Notes under the pieces: model-generated
Database searches by the model: none
What the model was told of the DNA's origin: nothing
The model's input: the letters and a program-made list of their open reading frames with translations, nothing else
Position numbers and translations under genes: made by a program
Shown: piece by piece, positions 35,113 to 46,773 of the stretch
Layout: the number at the start of each line of letters is the position of its first letter
Position numbering within the stretch: the first letter of the stretch is position 1
NCBI GenBank assembly: GCA_002104905.1
Contig: MCFE01000498.1
Coordinates: 1 to 64,000, forward strand
Reading direction: 5' to 3'
Source: Basidiobolus meristosporus CBS 931.73
Taxonomy: Eukaryota; Basidiobolomycota; Basidiobolomycetes; Basidiobolales; Basidiobolaceae
Length of the DNA: 64,000 nucleotides

Positions 35113-36403
35113 TCACAGGGACTGGATGGCATCTTTCACAATAGGCTGAACCTGTTTACGGGAACAGTGGACGTTCATTTGCTCGTATGCATAGAATGGC
35201 TTCCGCCCGATCAGAACGGAGTCCTTCTTTTGCAGCTTCAACTCGGTCGATTCCAGTCGGCCGGGCAGGTCGTTCAGCTTGTCATTGTTGAGGTACAGGA
35301 CAAGCTGTCTTGCGAAGTCCTGGGTGTCCTTGTTCTCGAAAGCAGTCATGATCCCCAGCAGATCCAGCGAGTGCTCCCGGGCGTAGCTCTCGACGGCTTT
35401 TGTGAACTCCTGCTCGCCATCACGCTCAAGCCAAGCATCCAGCGACCAAGTGACAGTGCTGATTCCAATGGGATATCCCGAGATCTTCCATTCCTTGTAG
35501 TCTTTGCGCAAAAGGTCTCTGGAGGGCAGGTGGTGGATGTTGAATTTGGCTTCGCGGATTTCGGTGTAGTACTGCTGCGCCCCGGGAAAATCCATCGGGG
35601 TATCGATCAGGTATTCGATCAGTGTCTTGGCCACCTCCGAATCTTTCGGCCTAACCCGATCGTAGTGCTCATCTAGATTGATGGTGTCCAGCAAGATTGG
35701 TCCCAACGCTAGCATGGCAGTCTCATTACATAAATAGGTTTTGTGATTCGAGGTGCACGAGCTCAGCCAATGGGAGATGATCAACGTGGTGCATGACCCA
35801 ACCACCTCGATAATTCTAGGCTGGGCATCCAAGTAGAGACCTTCATCCTTGTGATGATCCAAGATACCCTTGACGTAGTCGCCCAAGTAATCCTGCTTCG
35901 GGGCCAACTTGTTGTGATCCACGATGACCAGCTCAAGGGTTGCGGCGCTAGCCAAGCTCTTTAGGTCTATCTCATCGATGAACACCAGCTCGTCCGTCTT
36001 GATTCCGCACTTGTTGAATACATACGTACACTCGGTACGTAGAACGAACTCGTCCCTTGGAATATTGATCACCGGCAACCAGGTGACCTTGGAGTCGGCA
36101 GGCTCGAGCCTCTGGTGGAGGTAGCCGTGCAACAAGGAGGATGCCATAGAATCCAGATCTGTCGCCCCAACGGAAAATACAAGAGGTTCGTCAATGCTAC
36201 TTTACACAGGAGAGGAAGGGAAATGCTTTACCGGCCGCCTCGTTTCCTATAATCACTCTGTAAACCTCCTCCTTGCTTCGGGTCCCACCCCTGGCCACCA
36301 GGCTCAGGTTGGCCAAGAAGAGATGAAAATCAGAGCCAGGCATGGTGTGGGTACTCGCGCTGGCACCAAAAAACCAATTCTTGAGGAAGGTTAAAGCGCT
36401 CAT
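35113..36403 (-). CDS. PPX1: Cytosolic exopolyphosphatase PPX1 (DHH/DHHA2 family)
   Basis: Two exons: 36232-36403 and 35113-36158. The start is ATG 36403; an upstream frame uses only GTG. Joining the exons restores the DHH motif I (GNEAADLDSM). VDHNKL and DHHKDEG are further metal-binding motifs, followed by a C-terminal DHHA2 domain. The length, about 400 residues, is as expected. The enzyme releases terminal phosphate from inorganic polyphosphate in the cytosol with divalent metals, and relates to animal Prune. The N-terminal 20 residues before the core are hydrophobic, possibly a weak targeting segment. It is arranged tail-to-head with the WSC gene on the same strand. Confidence 0.93.
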
Positions 36404-36876
36404 GGTGCTGAGAATTCCAATCAAAAAGGAGGCGAAAAAAAGCGCAACACGGGATAAACACCAAGAGAAAAATCCCCCTTTTGGTATAAATGATGAGTTA
36501 ACTCTGGCCACTAGACGACTTTTAAGTGCGAACTGAGACGTCCCACTCCGTGCGTCATGCTCACATCATGCCCCTCATCCGCACACCGCTCCACTCTACT
36601 CCGCCGCCCTCTTCCCCGTTCAGGAAGAATTGGTGGTTTGCGTTACTCTGAGGGCCCGTAATGCCCTTTGTCCAGATTCAGGGGCTTTATCAATGGGAAA
36701 CTCTCACCCCTCACCCCTCACCCCTCGCTCTGACTCACTGCCTAAAGGAATAAATGATCTATGCGATACGATGTTTACAAGCAATCCGTTTAATAAATAT
36801 ATATGTAGGTCTATGAAGATTAGAATATTCAAGAGTGTATAAAAAAGTCAAGACAATGCGTGCTCCTCCTGAATAT

Positions 36877-39193
36877 TTACAGCTTTCTCTTTTTGATTTC
36901 GAACCTGTCCAACGCCGAGAACGATTTCGATTTGTCCAATCCCAAGCGTCTGTTCTCTCGGTCCTCCTTCTGTCGTTGGAGCTTCTCTTCCGCCTCCATC
37001 TAGATGCCAACACTCTGGGTTACTCACCAGGTCAAACAACGACACTGCCTCAGTGACACGATACCTTTTTGAAGTCAATGACGTTCTTTTGCTTCTTGCG
37101 GACGAATCGCTTAAGCGCAGAGTTTCTACCTCTTGCCTTCTTCTTGAGTTCTCCAGACTTGAGGGATTCCTGAACGAAACAAACCACGTTAGCGTGATGC
37201 TTCGAGGCACCCAATGAATGCGTGACCACGGTACCTCTTGCTGTTTCTTTCTCTCTTCATCCTCAACAACCTTGGAGAATCGGTTGACTCTGCCGATAAA
37301 GTCGGGATCAAGTGAAATCATCTCAGGTTGAATCTATAACGCATGGTGAGTAAAAGCGCACGACCAAGGCGATCAATCCGTTCCGGTACCTTATTAAGCA
37401 GCTTATGAACTTCGGTCTCTTGGCGTTGCTTGGTAGTTTCGAATGGATTGGCCTCCAAACTATCGAAGTTAGGCTCACCAGCACCTATTCGAGGAAGGTT
37501 AGTATGGATACTTCCGCCTTAAAACAGGCGTCCGATGCTTACCTGGAATAACGATGCTAGACACACCAGAGCTATGACCAAATCCAAGGACATCATCGAA
37601 TGGACAGAATTGCAGGTCATGCATGGTTGTCGATGGTAACAAATGGGTCATGTAGGGTGATTGCTGCTTGACCTTCAATGCATCTTTCCAGACAGATACA
37701 TGGGGTCCCCAGCCGACACCCAACAGGCCGAGTTGAGAAATCGAGAGAGACGATGCAGGTGTGGGTGTGTAGTATTGATGCAGGTCCTTGTATGTACGCA
37801 CATCCCAGATCTTCAGCTGGCCGTCAAGGCCGGATGTAGCCATGTAGCTAATGAAATCAATGAATCAGTACTGGCATTGATATGGTCCGCGTCTCGCTAT
37901 TACGTACTTTCCGCTGGAGTCAACTGCAATCGCCTGAACGGGGCCTTTGTGGCAAAGCATTTTGACTACGGGAGTGCTCATGTTTGGAGTCCACATGGTA
38001 ACGGTACCTAGATGAGCCAGAGTTTAGTTCCTATTCAGGGGGCAGGGCAGGGTTGGATTACTTACCGTTGGCATGACCGAGGTTCATCACGGCATTATGG
38101 GGATTTTGGGCTAGGGTGTTGCAACGGCCCAGACGGGTACGGTGCTCGACAACCAACTTACCGGTGGAGGTGTCGTGGTATCTTAGCACACCAGTGTTGC
38201 TCTATTCACGCAGGTTAGCGATTGATGCTGCGTCCAGGGGAGACAGCGAGTACATACCACAGTGACGAGTAGGAAGTGATATGGGAGGAAATCCAGCTTG
38301 TTGACGTCGACATGCTTCTTCATACTGTGAATTTCTAAGCCCGTTTGATCGTAGATGTATACGTATTTCTTCTGAGCAACCGCAAACATGGTTTCGTTGT
38401 GAAGCCACCTAAGTAGCAACGGTTAACGTCTATTTACGTGTGACCTAGAGATGGCCTGAAAGGAGCATACTTGACATCTCTGACGGTCTCTCCCAGGTGG
38501 ATCTCACATCCAAGCTTTCCGGCCTTCCAATCAAACGAAGCAACATGGCCCTTTTGACCACCAATTAGCATGTATCTAAACAAGCCTTGCGTCAGACCCT
38601 GTGGAAAGAAACAACCACAACAATGGCCACTTACTTGCCGTTGCTGGTGTAGTCCATAGAATAAGGGCCGAACTGATCCAGCTTTAGGTCGAAAATCTGC
38701 AAAACCGAGAATCAGATATGTGTGTATGCCTGCTTCTTTCAAGGAAGCTCACCTTGCGAGCACTGTTGACGTCGAGATTCTCGCCCAATTGCTTCTGAGT
38801 GAATTTGTAAGTTCTCTCCATTCCCTCGGCCTCCAAGAAACTAATTCATGCCAAAGCCGTTAATAAAGCGCCCAGCGAAGCGTGGTCTATGGCTCATACC
38901 CTGCAGATTCGGTGAGAAGTAATTCCGAGCTGGCAGCCTTGTACGCTGCGTCATAGTACTTCTTCTCCATTCTCTTGGTGGTTCCCTTCAACTTTTTATC
39001 TTTCACTCCCTATGAAAATGGAATTGCGTTGGTATCGGTGATACTGGGGGAGAATTAACGAAAAACCAACTTTCAAACTAGCCGGTTTGCCACGAGAATA
39101 CTTGCTCATCTTCTCGAGGTTGGGGTCTTTCTCTTCACTTGGAGCAGTCTTGGTGCTCTTGACTTTCGTCATTTGCGCTTGATCGTCCGACAT
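36877..39193 (-). CDS. UTP7: WD40 rRNA-processing protein UTP7/WDR46 (BING4 family)
   Basis: About eleven exons on the minus strand. It starts at ATG 39193 (MSDDQAQ) and ends at the TAA at 36877-36879 after [12 protein letters not shown]. Recognisable blocks are [75 protein letters not shown]-like [13 protein letters not shown] and the C-terminal BING4 block ([18 protein letters not shown]). The protein is a component of the small-subunit processome, needed for 18S pre-rRNA cleavage in the nucleolus. Its 5' end faces the NUP57-like gene 447 bp away. Individual intron positions in the middle are approximate. Confidence 0.92.
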
Positions 39194-39640
39194 TTTCGAC
39201 AGTAACGTTAGGTGTTGGTGACTGAGAATGGGTTATAGTGACTGGACTAACGACAACTATCAACCTGTAAAAAAAACTTCAAGTACAATGGAATGCCTGC
39301 CTCTATCCATCATCGTGGAATCTTTTTTTTTATTTCTCAATTGCAGTTCGTGGTTTTTTTTCTTGTAGTTTGATTAAGAATTTTGTTTACCAGTCACGCT
39401 GACCCATATCACGGTTGATCGAGATTTTGAGCAAAAACAATTGCAACATGAGTGGGTGGATGTGGATTTGAATGTGGATGTGCCATATGAATTTGGGCGT
39501 GGATACGGATCAACATGGCTATGATTTCCTGAGCATATTGAGTATCAATATTTCCCACTAATTTTCTTGCTTTGTTGGTGGTTTTACTGCCAGTTTTTCT
39601 TGGTGTGTTTTCCTCATACTTCTCGTGAAGAATTCCTTCA

Positions 39641-41511
39641 ATGTTTGGGTCATCAAATACTTTTGGTACGTACGATTGCAACGGTCACGGACGCTGGCCT
39701 TTGACGTGTTGCTGATCAACAACTCTGTAACATCTTTTCTAAATCGCTGTTGATTGTATATAGGAAGCGCGTCATCCACCCCCGCTTTCGGCTCCACAAC
39801 TACTTCACAGCCTGCTGCAGGGGGCTTTTCCTTCGGAAACAATAATACGACGACCAACACAGGTACCACTGGTTTTGGATTTGGCAATACCAACACAGCA
39901 ACCTCAACCGCCACAAATACCGGTGGATTATTTGGTAGCTCAACTACACCAGCAGCTACCACGAATACCGGTGGATTGTTTGGTAGCTCAACCACGCCAG
40001 CAGCTACTGGGACCACCGGATTCGGCTTTGGCTCCACCGCAAACACTACCGCCAACACTGGCGGGGGCCTATTCGGAAACACTGCCAATAACGCCCAAAA
40101 ACCCGCTGGTGGTGGATTATTCGGAAGTACCAACACTGGCACCTCGTTGTTTGGCGCTAGCAACACCACAACCGCCAATACCGGTTCCGGTGGTTTGTTC
40201 GGCTCCAAGCCGGCCGGAACCACAGGGTTCGGCACTACCAGCACCGCCGGAGGTTTATTTGGATCCACTCAAAACACAGGAGCTTCTCTTTTTGGCAGTT
40301 CGAACACTGGTGGGATGTTTGGAAGCACTCAGCAGCCACAGCAGCAAAACCAACAATTGCAATCTTTCCTATGTGAGTAGAGAGGTTTTCAACGCACAAT
40401 GAGTTCCATCCATGTATAACTCTTGGTATTCCTTAGCTCTCCAGCGCCCAGTACCAACAACATGGGAGACTGTAGCCTTGATGAAGGAGTCGTGGGACCC
40501 ACAATCACCCATGTGTTTATTCAAGGTAAGCTAGCTGGATTCCCTACGGTCAATTGCTTTGGTAGCTCATCGTATCGTTGTAGCACTATTTCTACAACCT
40601 AGTCCATCCCAGTGAGGTTCATCTCTATCAGAGACCCGCTAATCAAGACGAAACCCTCTGGAACGAGGCCCAAAAAGCAAATCCAAACCCTAAATGGTAT
40701 GCTGTCACGAAGCATTGCTCCCCTTATCCTTCAGAATGCTCACCACTACAAAACCCCTCAGTATGGTTCCGGTTCTTGCGGTCGGATTCGACGACATCAA
40801 GAAGAGAACAGAGCAGCAGGAGATGCAAGCTCTGGCTCACAAAGCAAAGCTTGAGGTAGCTTCAATTCTGTCGACCTTTCTCCCCCACAAGTGCTTGGCT
40901 AACCTTGCGCGCGTTGCTAGGAAATCGCCGACAAAATCAAGAAGCTCCAGGAAAAGCACTCACTGGACACCTTGGTGAAGATGAAGGAGTACAAGCGTCG
41001 TCACATGGACCTGGCTCATCGAGTCCTTCAAGTGAGTTGGTTGCAGTCCTCTAGCCCAATATGAATCCGTTGTACTGACCACGGGTCCAGCTTATGAAGC
41101 AGGTGCAGGTTCTACGTAACAAGGGATACTCTATTAGACCAGAGGAAGAGGCCCTCAAAACTCGATTGGAGAATCTCCATTTGGAATTACGCAAACCCTC
41201 ACAATACAGATCTAGACTGCACGAGCTTTGGAGTCAAGTGCAGATGTTGAAGAATACGAGAAGAAGCAATTCCAAGGGCAATTGGGAATTCGAAGTCAGC
41301 GATGAAGAGCAACTGGCTAACATTGAAAAGGTATTGATTCCTTGCTGATAGGTACTGCTCTTCTTTGCGTATGCTAAGACGTATTCCTCAGGTTCTTGCC
41401 GAACAACAAGCTGGCCTGGCGCATGTAATGGAGGTTTTGCAAAAGGATCTGAAGGCCGTGACCATCATGTCACGTTCTTTGGCAGAAGGCAATAATTCGA
41501 ACTCTGCATAG
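39641..41511 (+). CDS. NUP57: FG-repeat nucleoporin NUP57/Nup54
   Basis: Exons 39641-39665, 39764-40372, 40437-40525, 40584-40696, 40762-40855, 40921-41031, 41091-41330 and 41392-41511 join in frame. The tiny first exon gives MFGSSNTFG. Residues 1-210 are FG/GLFG/GFGF repeats spaced by Ser/Thr/Asn. Then come the Nup54 family blocks (SWDPQSP, HYFYNLVHP, LWNEAQKANPNP, VPVLAVGFDDIKKR) and a C-terminal alpha-helical coiled coil. It belongs to the central Nsp1/Nup62 channel complex with Nup49 and Nup57. FG repeats bind karyopherins. I take the acceptor at 40761, because the nearer one would create a stop. Confidence 0.92.
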
Positions 41512-41745
41512 ACGCTTATCATCGCTTCGTTTATAAGGTTTTATTGAGCCAAACATTGGTGATAATCATGCTTGTATAAACATCTCTATAATAGCCCTTT
41601 CAATATAGCTTTCATTCATGGCAATAGAATCTTCAGTGATATCAGATTTAAATAAGCTTTCCAACAAAATGTTCAATAAAGTCCACAGCTGCCATGTATT
41701 TGGTTAGATTGATTTATTTACACAGAGCTAGTACGCCGCATAGAC

Positions 41746-43164
41746 TTAAACATCCCAATAGTCCATGAGACCAGGCTGATTTCCCTGCTGGTTAGCTTGC
41801 GGGGAGTAATGGGGATAATGGGCAACGGTCGGATTAAGAGAAAAATATTTAAATGGATACTCACCAAAGTTGACGCGAATCTGAACGTCTCCATCAGCGC
41901 CCAGTGTAGGAAACACCAGGTGCCACATCCCTTGTCGTGCCACCCCAAGGTTCACTCCATTCCGAGTAAAGAAGACGTCGCCGGTGGTGCGGTCGTATCC
42001 ACAGCCAACAACATCCCCAGCACCAAACGGACCAGAGTAGTCGCGTCCCCCGTACCCATCATCGACAAATCTCCGGCCATCGTCAGAATGATAGCCAACA
42101 CTGTGGGCGTTCCACCCTGGCAGTCTGAAGTGTGGGTAAGGTCTGGTTGCCAAGCCAATGGCAAAGACGGTGTCGGGGTCTGGCTTTGCCAGGATGGTCA
42201 CCTCGAAGTACGAGATCGAGGTGATACTCTCCACAGGACACTGCTCCGGATCCTGGCATATGGTGTCCAGCAGAAGTGCATTGTTTAGTGAGGCTGGAAG
42301 TGGAAGCTGAGTCTGAATGGACAGGTCATTGCCTCGAGAGTGGAAGTGGATGTTTGAGGTGTTGACCACTGATCCATTGTGGAAACGCATCGAAGCAGGA
42401 GTAGATATGTACTCATGGAGGAGTGGACTGATCAGCCAGTTACTCAATGCCAAATGCTTGTAATGTCCCAGGTAGTTGAGCTCTTCCAGGCTCGGTGGGC
42501 TGGTGGAAGGTGGAAAATCTCGACTAAACTTCAAGCCGGCCTCGAACTGCTCTTCAGTGGCATTGTTTGTAGAGTAATAGTAGTTGGGCGTTGTATCAGG
42601 AAGTATGTTAACATATACAGGTGGCGGCAGCAAAAGTACGTTATTACTCTTTTTGGACACCAAGTTAGGGTTGGTGTAGGAAGGATAACTTGGTTCTACT
42701 AGTAGTGGAGTTGACGAGAGCTGCTGGTACGTGCGATTTTTCTCGCTTCGGCGAAATCCACAACGACAAGATTTTAATATGGAGCTACCAAGTGCATAAA
42801 TGAGAACAAAAGGAACCAGAATAAGCGGTGGGGATGCATTGGTATTACCCGGATGACTTTCGTTTTTTCCTCCCCCGATTCGTTCTCCGCCACCATCACC
42901 ACCTCCGCCGGTGCGTTCGCCACCACCACCTCCGCCGGTGCGTTCGCCACCACCACCACCTCCGCCGATGCGTCCGCTACCACCGCCTCCTCCGCCGATG
43001 CGTCCGCTACCACCGCCTCCTCCGCCGATGCGTCCGCCACTACCACCACCGGTTCGTCCATCACCGTTACCGATTCCCCCGCCTCCTCCTTTCGAAAACG
43101 CCTTTTGCGTTAGTCCCAGGAGTAAAACCAAATAGAAACTTGACAGGAGAAATGAGAACTTCAT
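41746..43164 (-). CDS. Ssh4/Ear1-like SPRY membrane adaptor, copy 1 (intact)
   Basis: 472 residues from ATG 43164; the frame upstream opens only with GTG. Order: signal peptide or anchor (KFSFLLSSFYLVLLLGL), about 75 residues of Gly-rich repeats (GGGGGSGRI-type, with R/E-I/T-GGG), a transmembrane segment (LILVPFVLIYALGSSIL), a Cys/Arg-rich juxtamembrane stretch, a PPxY motif (PPPVY) and a SPRY domain with FEVTILAKPD, GLATRPYPHFRLPGW and GDVFFTRNGVNLG. Yeast Ssh4 and Ear1 share the TM-SPRY-PY architecture and recruit the Rsp5 ligase to endosomal and vacuolar cargo. That role here is inference. Copies 2 and 3 lie directly upstream. Confidence 0.85.
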   Translation of the reverse strand: MKFSFLLSSFYLVLLLGLTQKAFSKGGGGGIGNGDGRTGGGSGGRIGGGGGGSGRIGGGGGGSGRIGGGGGGGERTGGGGGGERTGGGGDGGGERIGGGKNESHPGNTNASPPLILVPFVLIYALGSSILKSCRCGFRRSEKNRTYQQLSSTPLLVEPSYPSYTNPNLVSKKSNNVLLLPPPVYVNILPDTTPNYYYSTNNATEEQFEAGLKFSRDFPPSTSPPSLEELNYLGHYKHLALSNWLISPLLHEYISTPASMRFHNGSVVNTSNIHFHSRGNDLSIQTQLPLPASLNNALLLDTICQDPEQCPVESITSISYFEVTILAKPDPDTVFAIGLATRPYPHFRLPGWNAHSVGYHSDDGRRFVDDGYGGRDYSGPFGAGDVVGCGYDRTTGDVFFTRNGVNLGVARQGMWHLVFPTLGADGDVQIRVNFGEYPFKYFSLNPTVAHYPHYSPQANQQGNQPGLMDYWDV

Positions 43165-43681
43165 TAGCAGCCGGTCACACAATTCACCTGAGCATTTATA
43201 AGAGGCGAAACTGTTGCCCTGGATAAGCGATTATCCAGATTGCCAAGCGCTTACGGTTCCACCAACATGTGGGCAAACCCGATGGAATTTTCAGGCCAAT
43301 CCAAACAACCCTTTGTCCCACCCGCCGCAATCGCCGCACTTTCGTAAGGCCAGACAGGAAAATCACCATGATTGCAAAGAATGTGGGTTCGCACGAGTAC
43401 CTGCTATCCCCTACTAAATATCCTGACCACGTTGGCTTGCAAACAATACGCCTATTAAATATCACGGACTGACGTATCAGCAGCCTGCAAACCTTATGCT
43501 ACGCCGACCCGGAATCTTAATGCTCCAGATAGAAGTTCTCGTGGGTATGGAAGGGTACGATTGTCCACTCCATCGACCTGTAATATTGGTACTGAAGCCT
43601 CTTACAAGTGACGCTCGATTATAGAGAAAATCGCACGTGCCGTGGAATGCCGTCATGATGTGACCCCAGGACATTGAATAT

Positions 43682-44892
43682 TTATTGTGCAAATACAGCC
43701 CAAGAAATCAGAGTATATGTACATCGCTTGCAACCTCTATACCAGTTGAGGATTTCGGCTCTATTGAGTTGCATGCCATTGCTTGAATTGGTTGAGAGCA
43801 TATATTTAAACTGCGACTCACCGAAGTTGACATGAACTTGAGCGTCTCCATTAGCACCCAGTGTAGGAAACACCAGGTGCCACATCCCTTGTCGTGCCAC
43901 CCCAAGGTTCACTCCATTCCGAGTAAAGAAGACGTCGCCGGTGGTGCGGTCGTATCCACAGCCAACAACATCCCCAGCACCAAACGGACCAGAGTAATCA
44001 CGTCCCCCGTACCCATCATCGACAAATCTCCTGCCATCGTCAGAATGATAGCCAACACTGTGGACGTTCCACCCTGGCAGTCTGAAGTGTGGGTAAGGTC
44101 TGGTTGCCAAGCCAATGGCAAAGACGGTGTCGGGGTCTGGCTTTGCCAGGATGGTCACCTCGAAGTACGAGATCGAGGTGATACTCTCCACAGGACACTG
44201 CTCCGGATCCTGGCATATGGTGTCCAGCAGAAGTGCATTGTTTAGTGAGGCTGGAAGTGGAAGCTGAGTCTGAATGGACAGGTCATTGCCTCGAGAGTGG
44301 AAGTGGATGTTTGAGGTGTTGACCACTGATCCATTGTGGAAACACATCGAAGCAGGAGTAGATATGTACTCATGGAGGAGTGGACTGATCAGCCAGTTAC
44401 TCAATGCCAAATGCTTGTAATGCCCAGGTAGTTGAGTTCCTCCGGGCTTGGTGGGTTGGTGGAGAGGGGAAAGTCTCGACTAAACTTCAAGCCGGCCTCG
44501 AACTGCTCTTCAGTGGCGTTGTTTGTAGAGTAATGGTGGTTAGGCGACATGTCAGGGGGTACATCGACATATGCGGGGGGTGGTAGCGTGGGCGGCATGT
44601 CTATTGAGAGTGATTCATTCGGAGTATTGTCGATATAACGCGGGTTTAACGTAGAGGGTTGGCGGGTAGATGGATTTTGTCTTACCGTTCTACTCCTTTT
44701 GCAAAACCTCAGGAAGTAGCAGCAACTAACAGAAGCGAAAGCACATATCCCCACCATTATAAGGATCACGGCCCAGGGAGGTAATCCTCCAAAGGCTCCA
44801 CCACCACCTACTAGAATCGTTAAGCCATTCACATCTTGAACGAAGCCCAAGAAAGAAATGAAAGTAATAAGGGAAAAGCTACAGCTATACAT
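43682..44892 (-). pseudogene. Ssh4/Ear1-like SPRY membrane adaptor, copy 2 (one-base frameshift)
   Basis: ATG 44892 gives a signal peptide, a short Gly patch (VGGGGAFGG), a transmembrane segment, a basic stretch, the PPxY motif PPPAY and the start of the adaptor core. A 1-nt deletion relative to copy 1 after ELNYLG (at about 44423) ends that frame in SIWH and a stop. The SPRY domain continues open in the other frame to 43682. The SPRY part is almost identical to copies 1 and 3, but the C-terminal tail differs. It could be a pseudogene or use a frameshift. Confidence 0.75.
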
Positions 44893-44899
44893 TAGTATC

Positions 44900-45320
44900 T
44901 TGAACTGAGTTAGCGTTTACCTGGTACTTATAAATGCTAGTAGTTTGATCAATCCATTTATCAAAACTATTTGGACCTTTCCATCGATACACAAGAATGT
45001 CACAGGCAACCCTGGGTGAACAATTAACTGGTTTGCCAAGAGTTTATTGTTTCACCAAAAATCAATAATGCCCTTCTTTTCACTCAATAATTGTTAGCTA
45101 TACTTTTATCAAGGCCCACCCGGACCACGAGCATTTGGGTTTGTTAACATGGAGAAATAATAGAGAGTGCTGACATTCATGAAGAATGCTGCTAACCAAA
45201 TTTGGACAATCATGACTGCTATATTTTTATGATATATCTTAAATATGTAGCGCCAATTATAAACCAGGAATATTTATACAAGCAACTATTAGACGGTATT
45301 CCACTTGAGGACTTGAGCTA
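44900..45320. other. Spacer between SPRY copies 2 and 3
   Basis: No gene is seen. The left part carries the presumed promoter and leader of copy 2. Its sequence resembles the leader of copy 3 near 46500 (block ACCTGGT(A/G)(C/T)TTATAA), consistent with the duplication unit including upstream DNA. Confidence 0.4.
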
Positions 45321-45322
45321 TA

Positions 45323-46497
45323 CTAGGTTGTGTCGCTAGGATCGGGCGAGTACGAGTATTTAAAGGATGATCCGCCAAAGTTTACCCGAATTAGGACGTC
45401 TCCATCAGCGCCCAGTGTAGGAAACACCAGGTGCCACATCCCTTGTCGTGCCACCCCAAGGTTCACTCCATTCCGAGTAAAGAAGACGTCGCCGGTGGTG
45501 CGGTCGTATCCACAGCCAACAACATCCCCAGCACCAAACGGACCAGAGTAATCACGTCCCCCGTACCCATCATCGACAAATCTCCGGCCATCGTCAGAAT
45601 GATAGCCAACACTGTGGACGTTCCACCCTGGCAGTCTGAAGTGTGGGTAAGGTCTGGTTGCCAAGCCAATGGCAAAGACGGTGTCGGGGTCTGGCTTTGC
45701 CAGGATGGTCACCTCGAAGTACGAGATCGAGGTGATACTCTCCACAGGACACTGCTCCGGATCCTGGCATATGGTGTCCAGCAGAAGTGCATTGTTTAGT
45801 GAGGCTGGAAGTGGAAGCTGAGTCTGAATGGACAGGTCATTGCCTCGAGAGTGGAAGTGGATGTTTGAGGTGTTGACCACTGATCCATTGTGGAAACACA
45901 TCGAAGCAGGAGTAGATATGTACTCATGGAGGAGTGGACTGATCAGCCAGTTACTCAATGCCAAATGCTTGTAATGCCCAGGTAGTTGAGTTCCTCCGGG
46001 CTCGGTGGGTCGGGGGAAGGTGGAAAGTCTCGACTAAACTTCAAGCCGGCCTCGAACTGCTCTTCAGTGGCGTTGTTTGTAGAGTAATGGTGGTTAGGCG
46101 ACATGTCAGGGGGTACATTGATATATGCGGGGGGTGGTAGCGTGGGCGGCATGTCTATTGAGAGCGATTCATTCGGAGTATTGTCGATATAACGCGGGTT
46201 TAACGTAGAGGGTTGGCGGGTAGATGGATTTTGTCTTACCCTTCTACTCCTTTTGCAAAACCTCAGGAAGTAGCAACCACCAACAGAAATGAAAACAAAT
46301 ATCCCCATGATAATAGGAATCCCGACCCAGATAGGTAATCCTCCAAAAAATCCACCTCCACCTCTACCTCCACCGCCCCCGCCCCCTCCACCAGCACTGC
46401 CTCGACCCCCACCCCCTCCTTTGGCATATGCAAAAGAAATGAAAGCAATAAGGGAAAAAATACGGCTATACATTAGTAGCTTGAACTGAGTTGACAT
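45323..46497 (-). pseudogene. Ssh4/Ear1-like SPRY membrane adaptor, copy 3 (same frameshift)
   Basis: ATG 46497 begins MSTQFKLLMYSRIF with a signal peptide, then a Gly-rich run (about 24 residues, GGGGGRG), a transmembrane helix (IPIIMGIFVFISVGGCYFL), a basic stretch nearly identical to copy 2, and PPPAY. The frame breaks at the same base as in copy 2 (about 45977), again giving ELNYLGITSIWH then stop, and the SPRY part is open in the other frame to 45323. The C-terminal tail (FKYSYSPDPSDTT) is unique. Confidence 0.75.
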
Positions 46498-46773
46498 TTA
46501 CCTGGTGTTTATAAGTGCTAATAGTTTGACCAAAATTGGGTGGACCTTTCCATTAATGCACATGGACGCCGATAGAATTGTGATAAGAATTACCTTGTGC
46601 TCAGGTTCAGCCACAATCGGGAAACTGTCGTACATTGGACGTCTTGTACACATGGTCTTTCAATTACTGTGGTTTCCATCACAAACGCTGCTTTCGCTAT
46701 TTCATAGCTCACATGGTAAAATGAAAACAAGCCACGGTTACTAGACTATTTGTTTATTGCAATAACTGCCTGT

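Noticed and set aside
35900-36124. 66-codon plus-strand frame opposite PPX1
   Set aside because: Antisense shadow within the DHH domain exon.
39558-40268. 236-codon minus-strand Pro/Val-rich frame
   Set aside because: It is the antisense shadow of the FG-repeat region of NUP57.
42828-43226. His/Pro-rich plus-strand frames opposite the Gly-rich SPRY copy
   Set aside because: Antisense reading of glycine repeats (GGN codons give Pro/His), not a gene.
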